This document shows, piece by piece, positions 37,601 to 49,585 of a stretch of DNA of 64,000 nucleotides. The stretch covers positions 5,456,001 to 5,520,000 of the forward strand of contig NC_088786.1 in assembly GCF_949628265.1 (NCBI RefSeq). The letters run 5' to 3'. Both the position numbers and the translations under genes were made by a program. The notes under the pieces were generated by a model that was not told where the DNA came from, did not search any database, and saw only the letters and a program-made list of their open reading frames with translations. Origin of the DNA: Cloeon dipterum. Taxonomy: Eukaryota > Arthropoda > Insecta > Ephemeroptera > Baetidae. Position 1 is the stretch's first letter. Each line of letters starts with the position of its first letter.

Positions 37601-37626
37601 ACAATTTAAATGAGGCCGTGCTGGAA

Positions 37627-37642
37627 AGAGAGAGAGAGAGAG
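37627..37642. repeat. (AG)n microsatellite
   Basis: Eight AG units, followed by a further imperfect CGAGAGA. Confidence 0.8.
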
Positions 37643-38489
37643 CGAGAGATTATACGCAAGCCCATCCCATTTGCAGTTGGCGAGCAAATGTAATTAAAGT
37701 TGTAATTGTAAAAAGAGTCTTGGAATGCGCGCATAAGGGGTTAGCTGCGCGCTGCCGCTTCATTATTATTTTTTACACTGCCGGAGTTTCCGCCGCCGCC
37801 GCCGCTATTTTATTAGACGAAGGTCTCCCTCGTTTAATTTGAGTGTACAAACGCCGCATTTTCTTTATGGGCCTCCAAAGTCGTCGTCGTCGTCTGCAAA
37901 GTAGCGCTCGCAGCAAAAGTAACGACCATGCAGCAGCAGGCAGGACGGACTGCCTTCTCGCGAGGCAATCTCGGAAAACTGCAAAACACAAGTTTGACCG
38001 GCGGCAGGACACACTTGCCACAAATAAAAAGTACGCTGGACAGCCTCCCTTGGTGGCGATATTGCCTCGTTTCAAATGAAAATGAGCACAGCCAGCGTGG
38101 ATGCCAAATGTGCGCTCGCACTATAGCTGCCTGCCAGATCATTGCTCCATCCCTCCTCGGCCAGTCCGCCCGGCTCGCCAGTCGCCACTGGTGGAATATG
38201 AGCCAGCGTGCAAAAGGATTTTAGCAAATTTCTGTTTATATAGGTCATGCTGATCCGCATTCATAGAATGCGATATTAAAACCAGATTCTTTGTGGGACC
38301 AGCAGCCCTATTGTAAAGACTATAATTGTGGAATATGTCTTGTGTTATTGTATGTTGTGTTGTTATGATTATTACTCAGATATTCTCGGTATTTTAATTG
38401 TAAAATCCAAATTCTCTCTTTTGGATTATAATTAGTCAGTAATAGAACCATAAAAACGTTGAAATAGGTGACTGCTCAAGGTTATTTCC

Positions 38490-38806
38490 ATGTTGATTAA
38501 AAATAAAACCAGACTTCATCCTCGTTGTTTTAATTCTCGACCAGTTTCGACGTCCTAATCATGAGTAATTAGTTAAAATCATTCAACAATACATTAATGT
38601 CACATCTAAAATTACAAAATTCCGACACAAATTAAAAAGCACTTCTTGGCGGAATTGTTTAATTTTAGATGTAACTTTAATGTATTGTTGCATGATTTTA
38701 ATTAATTGTTCATGATTAGGACGTACTTGATGACGTCGAAACTGGTCGAGAGTTAAAACGACTAAATTGAAACTACGAGGATGAAGCCTGGTTTTTTAAT
38801 CAACAT
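38490..38806. mobile_element. Foldback inverted-repeat element (MITE or long-hairpin locus), 317 bp
   Basis: The left arm (38490-38624) and right arm (38650-38806) are imperfect reverse complements over almost their whole length, leaving a loop of about 25 bp. Shared blocks include ATGTTGATTAAAAA at the ends, CTTCATCCTCG, CTCGACCAGTTTCGACGTC, CCTAATCATGA, CAACAATACATTAA and ACATCTAAAATTA. The right arm has extra bases (about 8 bp near 38730 and about 10 bp near 38762). No ORF is present. This is the architecture of a foldback-type non-autonomous transposon. Transcribed, it would form a hairpin of more than 100 bp that could feed siRNA production. No clear target-site duplication was found. 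Confidence 0.75.
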
Positions 38807-41800
38807 AAAAATGTGTGGTTACTCTTTAAATTGCCATTGTAATACATTTAATCTATCATGCATCCAATTGCAATCTACAAATAAAGAGTTTTTCATATTT
38901 TCTAAAATTCAGACTTCTTTTTAAACTCCAGCTGGATTAAGTTTAGTTAAATTTACATCACGGTTCCTAAAATTAGCCGGAAAAGTTGTGCCGAGTGGAA
39001 TTACTGTCAAATTCCACGCAAACGAGAATGAAACAGTCCCACCTGGTCGGAATACAAATTAAAATATAATGCAAAAACACAAAGTTTTGCTCTCTGGCTG
39101 TCCCCGTTTGCTGAGAGAACAGCATGCACACTGACAACTTGAGTGGGCAATTCCGGAAAAATTAAGCAGAAACCCTAGCTTTTTGCGGCGGGCGAGATAT
39201 TTCCCAGCAGCAGCAGCAGGGTTAATTAGGCGGGTGGCGAAATGAAGTTTCCATGCAAGGGTTGCTTGTTTCCACGCGGGCTGCACTTATCAAGGCGGCC
39301 AGACGAGGGCGGCGGAATGGAAAGTTTGCGGAATGTACATCTGCAAAGGCAGTTGCTTCTTTTACACACGAGCAGCTATAGCCATAATCATTATTATTTT
39401 AATACCAACGTCTCGAGCATTGCCGAGCATGAAACAATTCGCCGGAGCCTTTGTCAGTTTCCGCGGCGGCCAAAAAACAGCAGCTCTCACTCGGAAATGT
39501 TCATCCGAGAGCTGGAAAATGAAAAGAGTCGACCGAGAAAGTCCGCATTAATTTCGCACAGAAGCCATTACGCTAATTAATTATGCTAATTTTTTAATTG
39601 CGCCCAAAGTGTTTCCTTCCGTGTGCGCGCCGCAGAATTCTTAATGCGCGCGCCTTCGCTCCTCACCGCTCGCGAGACTAATTCCTCTTTTCGAGCAATT
39701 AAAGGGTGGCTGGAATTAGTGGATGATGAGGTGCGGCGGGTGTATTGCCTTAATTCCCCTCTTTAACACCCGCAGGATGACTGTAAATTTAGCAGCCCGA
39801 GTCGAGTTTGTTCGTGGAAATTACAAGTAAACGCAGCGTGAGGTGGAATTCTAAGAGATGATGAAAATTAAACAAAACAAAATTAGGGTGGGAATATTCA
39901 CTCTTGCACGAACGTGGATGTGAATGCTCACAGCATAGCCCAACGGATCTTATATGACAAATCGAAGCATGCATTTTGTTACAATGGCCACTTCAATTGT
40001 GTCTTTTCTTTGAAACACATTAGGGAAGACTTTGAACAAAAAAGACGTGTTCCAAAAAAGTAATTCAAGTCTAATTCATTGATTAAATTATTTATTGCAT
40101 TTTTACATAAAAATTACGAGAGAATTTTTTATGTAAACGGGAACTTTTGTAAAAAAATTTAAACATAAGAAGAATAACTTGATTTTTGTGTAAAGAGATC
40201 CAAGTAGCAGAAAGTCAGCAAACAGTGCGAAATATTAAACATGGAAGGAAAATTCCATATTTGCTATGAACAGATTCTCTAGAGGAACGCAGGATATTGA
40301 AACAATTCACGCAACAATTATTTAGCAAGCAGTTTAACCGTGCGTTAGGTATTAAATCAGAGAGGAAGGCTTATTCCGATGGAATGGTTATGGGAACGAG
40401 GAAAGGATCTTTTTCAGTTTGCTGAAAGGAACTTGATTTGCTCTCTGCGTCCAATTTCGTGTGTATATATATTCTGTAAGCTGGAAATTCCGCTCACGCC
40501 GAAATGCCGCAGCACGAAACGAGAAGAAAGGCTTCGGCCGGCAGTATGTGCCTTGTGAACTTGTGGACTTGTTTGAATTATAATAATTAGCACTATATCA
40601 TCGTCGTAACAAGCGAGCGGCCGCCGTCGTGGGAGATAAAATCGGCAGCGAAATTACCTAAATTACAGAGCGAACCCCGCTCAAGCTGCATGGCTGCCTC
40701 ACCAGAATGGACGTGTGTCAAAACCTGAAAAGGAGATGCGCGCATTGTGAAGAAGGCTGGAACGATGTATGAACTGTTTTTTTTTATTTTTGTGATTAAA
40801 ATGCATGAAGGGCAAAAAATCTTGATGGTATGGGTCGTTTTTCTTTGTGATTCAATTTGTAACTCATCTTTGGTGTTTATTAAGAGTAGGATTAATTATC
40901 TAGAGTGATAATATTGATTTAATTTTCTAAGATGAGACTTTTGAAAGTTGGAACTCGAAACGTTGTTGAATACTTGTTACTGAATGGTGAACAAAAAATT
41001 TTAAACCTGTTGAGACTTTTTTAAATTAATATAACATTCATAAAATATGTTTCTACTATAAGTACCATAACAAAAATATAAAATGATTACTTAACATCAA
41101 CCGTGTGTTTAATTAGGTTGAAGATGCCTAACATATCTCAACATTTTGGCAAAATTTACGACTTTGCGTTTCTCAACGCAAGGTGTATGAGATGCGAAGG
41201 CGCAGGTAAAGGAAAGAGCTTTTCGGCTTTCCCCACTCCCCCAGCATTGTGTCTGTTTGCACAAACCTGATTTTTTCCTTCAACACACAGCCAGACACCG
41301 TGCAGACAAAGAAACCCCTGATTAGCAGCTATTAATTAGCGCCAATTAGCGAAAGCCCGTGCAGCTCCTTATACTCATTGTTCCCAGCGTCTCTATTTAT
41401 TTATTTGTCCGTCTGGGTGCCGCAGACTGGCCTCAGTCAGCTTCTCGAGGTGTGTTATTAAACCCCTGAGGGGTGCCACACGCACTCCCTAATTACCTGT
41501 ATGCTAATGTTTGAGATAAGAGTTAATTTAATTACTCTCGCAAGTGGTGATAAATGTTTGGTGGGATTTCTCTTTTTTCTCTCGCGCACCTGCTTAATAT
41601 TTTATCTCGGTAATTCATTTTGGTTCTGCTAATTACACGCATTTTCTGCTGTTCCTAAGGGACAGCCGATTGATGCATACATATTGGAAAGCCGAAAAAT
41701 CAAGGGAAGTAAGTGCACGCCGTGAAAAAGAGAGAGATGAGATAATCATACTGGCGAGCAACGAACAACAACAAAATTGAGTAATAAATAATCATAATCT

Positions 41801-43195
41801 GTGTTGCGGTTGAAATTACGGGGTTGTGTGACGAGAGGAGCAGACGACCACTACGAGAACGACTCTCAAAATTTGATGAAAATTAATGATGGCCGACGAA
41901 CGAATTATCCGCTGCCCTCCGCTTCACCAAACGCAAGAGAAGAGAGCTGATCGTCATTATAAGTTTACAAAATTGATACAATAATGAAGCACGTGACTTT
42001 TCCCTCCATAAAATTGGTCTACATAAATCAAAATCAGAAAGACACGATATGAAGATACTCTCAGCTTCTCATGCCCTGTTGATTTCCAATTTAAATCAAA
42101 CCGAATAAATTTTTAAGGAATTAATATTTATCTCCTCCAAGATGCGAGTAACTTGCAGAAGCTTGCGTCTTAGCAACATCGCGAACGAATAACATAACGA
42201 ACCTCAATGGGATCAGTCCAGAAAAATACCAAGAAAAGGATCATGAGCTTAGAAGTAAGGCAGGAATAATTAAACAAAAAAATGACTTTTGCAAATACTT
42301 AACTTTGAGCGTGGTCAGGGCACAGAAAATAATCGGCGTTTAATCTCACAACTAGCAGAATATATTTGTAGGGATTTGTCAGAAAACAAGCATCCTTTTG
42401 GGTATTTTCCAATATCTCCCGCAGTGAAGAACGCATATCCCATTAACAATTCCACCTGCCTAATGATTCTGTCAATCTGCTCGTTTCCCAGAAGAGAATC
42501 TCATTTTGCCCATTAAATAAAAGAAGCCGCGCTGCATTATTCGTCAGCAAATCTCAAACAGAGGCCCCCGTCAAGTGCGCGGGTTCCCACAGTATCAAAT
42601 CTGCGAACAAGGCAAAGATGAACAAGTTCCGAGAAAAAGTAAATTTGGCCTAAAACTCGAATTGTTTTCCACCAAGATAAGGATAAAAGTATAAACACAA
42701 TCTGAGCTCCTCCACCTCTGCGCGAGCGGCAAGTGAAATTATTCCCACAAATCAAAGTAATGTCGGCTGAGGGAACTTGGAAGAAAAGGGGCGGCAAAAG
42801 GAGAATAATTTACATCTCCTGCTAGAGAACGAGAAAAGATGAGAAAACCGACCGCAAAGTGACTCTTTGGGATGCTGCTCGCGCGCTTGAACATTTTATT
42901 GTATTTCTAAAGGTTGCAACATCGGCTCAATCACCTGACGGACAGTGTGTGAAATCCATACAATTTTATTATTTTACATTATTTATATATGTGTCAGCAT
43001 ATTTGAATTAAAAAGTGTATATTTTGTAATATTTTTCTTAGCGTGAAGTTTGAGGCATTTTAAAGGACCGTTAAAAAAGACAATCAGTCAGAATTACTGG
43101 ATGTATCGGATGCTATTTAAAATTGAATTTATATCTCTAGTTTAAGATTCAAAAATATCTAAATCTTATTAACTTAATTTAATTCTCATATATAG
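38807..43195. other. Non-coding stretch
   Basis: No gene supported. GC-richer patches occur at 39180-39560 and 41160-41470; AT-rich sequence fills 40000-40450 and 40760-41100. No long simple repeat or tRNA-like structure was noticed. Confidence 0.6.
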
Positions 43196-43506
43196 CCACT
43201 TCAACGAAACCTGACGGGCTCTGTATTGGTTTTATCTGCGAAATTTTCCCACCGTTGGAACAGCCAAGTTAAGAGCTTTCAGATTATGTATCATTCCGAC
43301 CCTCATTTGACCCTTAGAGCACCATACGGTTACTCAGTGACAAGATTATGGGTACATCAGGGCGTTTCCGGAGCACACTGGCAGCGTCCGAAGAGTTAAA
43401 TTGCAAATATTCTAAAATATTTGACTTGTCCGTTCCAACGTACACGGTGTGCCAATCTCGCAGATCAAACCAATACAGAGCCCATCATCAGGCGTAGTTA
43501 AAATGG
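43196..43506. mobile_element. Inverted-repeat element (MITE), 311 bp
   Basis: The left end (CCACTTCAACGAAACCTGA, from 43196) matches the complement of the right end (CCATTTTAACTACGCCTGA, from 43506). Similarity continues inward for about 65-75 bp, including GGGCTCTGTATTGGTTT, ATCTGCGA and GTTGGAAC. The centre is unique and non-coding. Size and form are those of a non-autonomous DNA transposon. The flanks show no obvious target-site duplication, so the superfamily is unassigned. It is not related in sequence to the elements at 21.8 and 38.5 kb. Confidence 0.6.
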
Positions 43507-46500
43507 AAAATTAATTATATCTATCCTCGAGGCAGGGATTGATTTCTTACTTATTCTGATAGTCTTGTTTGACCTCAGAGACTATATATCCAAAACATGT
43601 TTCGAGGGTAAAAATCAACCGATCGTTCAATTTTTTCTCCAGTCTCAGCTGAAAAATTGTATACCTTTGGCCCTTCATATATACTGAAATTTTTATTCAT
43701 CCCAAAACATTCCCAGGTATACTAAATACACTTAAGGTAACATTTTGCCCCATGCTTCGTAAAAATCCAGGGGGCTTTCTAATGAAAAATTGAATTTGAA
43801 AAATAATCTAAAAAAAATTACTCGAATTCGATTTTCAAAAGAAGGTTTTGCTAATATGAAATTTTCTGGTCTTCTCATTAGTTTGTAGTTCTAGCTTTAC
43901 TGCAACTCGAGATAACTATTCATGATATATTGAGAATTCCGACGGGCCTGCTTATCAGATTTCACCCTGATTTTTCGGGACGTGTACTGCAATTTTTCAC
44001 GAAACCCGGCGGTTACGTCACCTTTACATGAACCCAACAACATAACAAATAATAATCACATTCAAATAAAATTTAAAATTGCAGATCAAATATCTCTAAT
44101 TCCTTTCTCAAATTTCAAATTGCTTCTTCACATCATTTTGCAAATGACCTGATACGAAGGTTAGGTTGGCAACCTTAGTAATTGGTTTATTCTCGCCCTG
44201 AGAGCTGACGGGAGAAGAGAGTGTATTGCCCTTTATGAATCCTGAAGAGAGAAAGAGATGCGGTCGGCCGGTCGTGCACGCACTCTCCTCCTTTCTTGCT
44301 GCGCACCTAAGAGGTGAAGACGCGCGGCGTGTGTTTTGTAAACTGGCCATTCGACACGCCGAATTTAATCAAATATTTATTAATCATCGCGCGCTGCGGA
44401 CAAGTGTGGATAATGAAGAATAAGAGAGTCGTTGCCAGTCACCCGAAAGCAGCTTCCTCAAAATCCATTTGTTCCGCCTCGGTCCGCCTGCACGCCCAAA
44501 CATCGCCACTTTTTCCTTCCTTCCAAATTGCCGGCTTTTCTTACTTTCCCGCACTATCATTTTCGTCCTAATTTCATGATTAAAGTGGCAGGTGGTGTCT
44601 TTTTTATTTTATCGAGCATATTTTTTATAGTAACGAATTTTAACAACTTCAGTTTATAGGCTGTTTAGTCAGACGTTCTGTTATCTAGAGTAATTTACTT
44701 CATTTGTGTACATAATTATTCGAATTTTCATGGAATTTTAACTTTCCACTCCACACTTTTTTACTACATCTGTTTCTGTGACATGTAGCCAATAACTGAT
44801 TCGAGAATAAATAAATAAATATGAGTCAGATAACTGATTTAAAATACTATCGTCCCATTTTGCCTTTTGTTCAATAATTTTGCTTTAAAATTAATTAATC
44901 TAGAGAGCCAATTTTCCTTCAAAAGCAATTTAATAGAACTTCAAACAGATAAGTGAGTTTGCAACGACAAATTTAAATGAAGCTAGCAGATTAGATTTAA
45001 ATTATGTGTTGCAATAAGACAAAACATGTTCACCAATTTATAATTCCTCCATAGACGTGATAAATATGATGTACTTTTAATTAAAGGACGCTCCATTGCA
45101 AGCCTAAAATGTTCCGATCAGCTTGTTAGTCTGAGATGTAAGCGTGTTAAGCCTCGGTGTGCTGCCTCATAAATTCCATTCAGGTTATCCAATGGAACGC
45201 AAAAGTGCTGGCGGAGAATCGAAGGCTGGCATCGAAAAGAAACTTCACATCGCGTAATACGTATAGAGAATGTGATATGTGAACAAATAATAATGTGGCG
45301 GCGGCGGAAAGGAGCAGCTGCGCGAAGAGACGGACACGGACAAGTCATTGTGCAAATATTTCTTCAAAGCCAGAGCCAGAGAGCGAGAGATGATCATATT
45401 CTCGTTACAAGCAAGCCGGAGAGATCGATACTCATGCATAATGAGCGAGCGACGCCCAGCCAATAACACGGACCGCTGCGAATTTATATGCAAACTCCGC
45501 CTTTTCAGTCAGTGTAAATCACGCGCGCATCTCATAACACCTGTGGCAAATTTAGCGAAAAAAAATAAATGTGTGTGTGTGTGTTTGTGGTCCTCTTCGC
45601 CTCCCTCTGCTCAACAACTAGCTCCGCGCGCGCACGCTTAATTTATTCAACACGATTGTATATCAAGTTTCGTCGCAAATTATTTTCAAGGATATTTTTA
45701 CTCGTTTAGTTTATAATGAAAATTACACCGGACGAGGCGGAGACGCTCGCGGTGACCTCAAGTGCTGCTCACCAACTGCAACAGACTTGTAGCAACCTGA
45801 TAATTTCGCATAATAGACAGTAACAACATTAAAAGTTGGATAGGGTGTGCGTATGGTCTGAAAATTAATAAATTATAGGAAAATGATGATTTTGATGTGA
45901 ATGGAACCTTTGTTAGACAGAAAAATAGTTTAAAAGACAAGACAACAAGAAATGATGTAACGTTCACTGCTCGTTTTTTCTTTGGCAACCTGAAGCAGTG
46001 CTAGATTGTTCTTAAAGTATAGTTTTGAGGTCCAAAATTAAGAACATTTTGCCTTATTTTCTATAGTAAGTTGTTTATTGAGTTCATTGTTTGTGAAATT
46101 TAGCAACAGTTTATCTCTACAATGTGCAATAATGAAATGTAGACTGAGGAACAGTTAAATTTCAGCATTTGCCAAATTTGTAGAAAAATTTAACGGTTTG
46201 TCAGTAATTTTTACGCTTGTTTTCGATCCCCGTCGCGATCTATTCGATGGTTTGCGAATTATGAGCTAAATTTCCCTTCTGGTGAATTAAATCATGATTT
46301 CGATTTCCAATAAGGAGACAGTGCTCGCCGCTTGAAAAGCAAGCAAACTTTTCTTCTGAAAAATTGAATTCAAATTAAAAATCACTGCGATTTTCTAACA
46401 AATGGTGCATAAAAGCAATATATTAACAAACAAAACCAATATTCTGAAGCAAAAATGAAAAAAAGGAATAGGATCTCGACTCCGTATACGCTATGTACAG

Positions 46501-49462
46501 ATAAATTCTAGTATAATGCCAGCTGTCAATCTCCTTGCCAATTTTAATTTTGCCACAGACAAGGACAAGTTTTGAAAATTTATTTTTAATTATTTATAGG
46601 AACTCACCATGCAGCATGCATATAGCGATGCTTTTTCAATTTATTTTTGAAGTGTAGATTCAAATTAAGGCATGAGCTTTAATATATGCTTTCATATCTT
46701 GATGAAAACCTACGAGGTCAAATATCTTGCTTGATTTAAAAGGGCCTTTTAGAATATTAAATTTTTTTCCATTAATTTTATTTTATTGTAGTTTGCATGC
46801 TGCAGTTCATGATGCGTGCATGTCGATTGCACTAGAATGGCGGAAAAAGTAGATTAAAAAATGCCAGCAGAAAAACTGGCTCCCGATCAGCGTGAGGTGC
46901 CATAAACTCCAACTTTTTCATTTTTTCCACTGGTGCAAACTCTCATACATTTTGCAGCACAGAAGTCGCCCAAGCTCCTGCTGGCGTTCGTGTACGCAAT
47001 AAACACACAGCGGTACTGAATGCAGGGCAATAATTTTCATCACTCTCTTTACAGCACATAACACGCGGCCGCTGCTGCGGTGGCAATGAAGAGAACACAA
47101 CATTACACCGACGATCATGATTAATAATTTAATCCCGCCTCTCGCTCCGCTCCAGCACCACTATTTAGCAGCTCTCTTGTTCTGTATGCGCACCTGAAAT
47201 ATTAAATTAATCCTATGCCCCATCCAAATCCACTCCACGCGTAAGTCGACAGCAACACTGACAATATGAGTGAATTTACTGTTCTATGACGCATGCAGTG
47301 ACTTATGCAACCAGTGTGTCAGAGACAGTTTGTAACAAGAGGTAAGAACAGAACAATTACTGTAGGTTTTTGTGATTGATTCATCCATCTGAAGGATTAT
47401 TATTTGTATTTCTTCATTTAATGAACTTTCATGGAACATCTCATTTGGAAAAATGTTCATTGATACGAAAAGCTTTGCAAAAAATAAACCATTATCATTT
47501 TTGGCATCCTGAAATACACGCTCTTTATAGGGAATATATGTGTTTAAAGGATTATTTTGTGGAAATCTTCCTCATTTCTTATGCCACCTTACTTTAGATC
47601 CTCACTCCTTAGGCAACTCTTTTACAGTAACGACACAGGTAATAATTGCATTCAAAGTGCAGCGGAAATTGCTCTCCTCTGAAAGTTGAAAACATCTCAT
47701 CTCGCATCTTTTGCTACGGTAAAAATTTCCACGGGTGGCAAATGACTTAACGCCAGAGTTGACACATTCCTCTGCCGGCGGTGCATTTACACATTTTAAA
47801 ATATACATGCAGGAGAAGTTTCTTTATGAAGGCGACGTTTTTGCCAGACGCCTCTGTGCCTGGAGTGCATTTTATGTGCACCATAGCAGCTATGGCGTTC
47901 ACGATTTACGGCGCGAAAAGTGGTTTCGCTGCGATTGCAGCTCTCGCTATAAAATTTAATTTTACTCACTTCTCACCGCGCGGCCGAAGCGACGAGCGCG
48001 CGCGTGTGTGGTCTCGATGCTGTCAGGCAGGACATTTACTTCGAATTTTATATTATTTCAATTTTCCTTTCACTACTATATTGATGCGAGTGGGGTGGAA
48101 CAATGTTGGTTATTGAATTTAAAATGTTTCGCCGAGCGTGGATGGAATATGAAGGGGAATTATCGCTAAAAGCCTGGAGCGTCGCAACCTGCGCAACTTG
48201 CCAGCTCCGCGGGTTGCCTATTTTTACTGCCGGCAAAACAAAATGAAAAAATGCGATTGCTTTTACGAAATTAAATCAGAAGTTGTGTCAAGCATTATAG
48301 TTATATTTCACGCCCTTGGGCCACAAGTACAGTGATTCCAATTAACGTTAACAGCTGTTTGCTGATTTATTTAGGCGTGCGGCAGCGAACTCACATTATC
48401 TCGGCGTTACGCACCCAATCATCGGCTGCAAACAATGCCTCTGCGCGTACGTGCTGCTCGTCGCGCAATTATAATTGACAGGCCAATAAATAGGGCTGAG
48501 AGCGCCTCGCAACGACCCCCTTGGGCCAGCTTGGCGTAAATGAGTTGACACATTTAGTGGGACGGCGTCAGTCTCGACGCATTCCAACAGCCACCGCGGC
48601 GCCACTCGCCGGCGCCGTAATACGTATCATGGGAGCAAAATTTCGTCTAAAAATTATTGCGTGCAATAAAAAGAGAGATGTATATCTGCAAGACACAGAT
48701 ACGGAACAGGTGCTCGAAATTTGCCAGAGAAATCTGTTCTCCTTTCAGAGGAATAAAATTTAAGACTCGTATCGTGGATTCGAGCTTTCTCATAAAACAA
48801 ACATTAATTAGAACCAATTATGCCAATTAAAAGGAGAGCACCGTCAACTTTTTTGCATACTCCTGATTTCCAGAAACGATTACTGACTTGCCTCCGCTTG
48901 CAGATCTGGTTGCATGCTCTCGCAAGAGTTATACTTATCTCCCATCTTATCTTTCAACGATCGCCTTTATCTCGATCCGTGAATCTCTCCTCGCTTTTAT
49001 ACTTCTCTCTGGCCCCTGTTTTGCATACGCGCGCGCCTGCCACTGCTCTCGGCTCGGAATTCCAGTTCCTTTATATTTCTCTCGCGCAGTTGAACAAAGG
49101 AACGCGTTGCCTGCTCAAATATTGACAGCTTTTTATGCAAATAGAAGCGCAGCCAGCCAGCATATTATTACATCGGGCGTCACACCACTTTTGCAGTCGC
49201 ATTCGCGAGCCATTTGAAATAGGTTTTGGTCTCTTTGATCTTGCACTGCTGCTGTGTTGTGTCCGCGCGCGTTTAATGCGAGTTTGACCGCATGCGGGCG
49301 CGCGTCCGCACAATCTCCCCTCGCCGCTCAATGTCACAATTGCGTGACAAACTTTTCCTGTTGTTTGGAAAAGTCAGTGGTTGAGACTCAAATAGCTATT
49401 CAATCAGTTTTTCCGCTCAAATCACATTAAAAAAACAACAACATACTAGTCTAAAGAATGAA
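43507..49462. other. Non-coding stretch
   Basis: No gene supported. GC-richer patches lie at 44220-44560, 45110-45620, 47930-48020 and 48360-49330; the rest is AT-rich. A (GT)n run is at 45571-45584. Short ORFs on both strands show no domains. Confidence 0.55.
45571..45584. repeat. (GT)7 microsatellite
   Basis: Seven GT units next to an A-run. Confidence 0.8.
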
Positions 49463-49472
49463 TTTATTTATT
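49463..49472 (-). terminator. Polyadenylation signal of the glycine-rich gene
   Basis: Two overlapping AATAAA hexamers on the minus strand (49463-49468 and 49467-49472) lie about 115 bp after the TGA at 49586. They are the nearest canonical signals downstream of the stop. Confidence 0.6.
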
Positions 49473-49585
49473 CTTCCTCACAATTCTAATAATTTTCAAA
49501 CGCATTAAAACTACAAAATTTAATTCAATGTGCAAGCAGCTTAGCACTTTTTGTACCAATCATGATCATTGTACTCAGAAGATAT

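Larger units (their letters stand above)
22085..38489. other. Non-coding stretch, 16 kb
   Basis: No gene is supported. GC-richer patches stand out at 24090-24260, 24960-25200, 27600-28150, 31680-31990, 36250-36520 and 37740-38190; between them the sequence is AT-rich (for example 30900-31450 and 32900-33300). GA dinucleotide runs occur at 34587-34605 and 37627-37642, and a GCC run at 37790-37805. A possible first exon at 28824 is listed separately. The longest ORF here (36256-36819 minus, 187 codons) overlaps several other open frames and has no domain signature. Confidence 0.55.
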
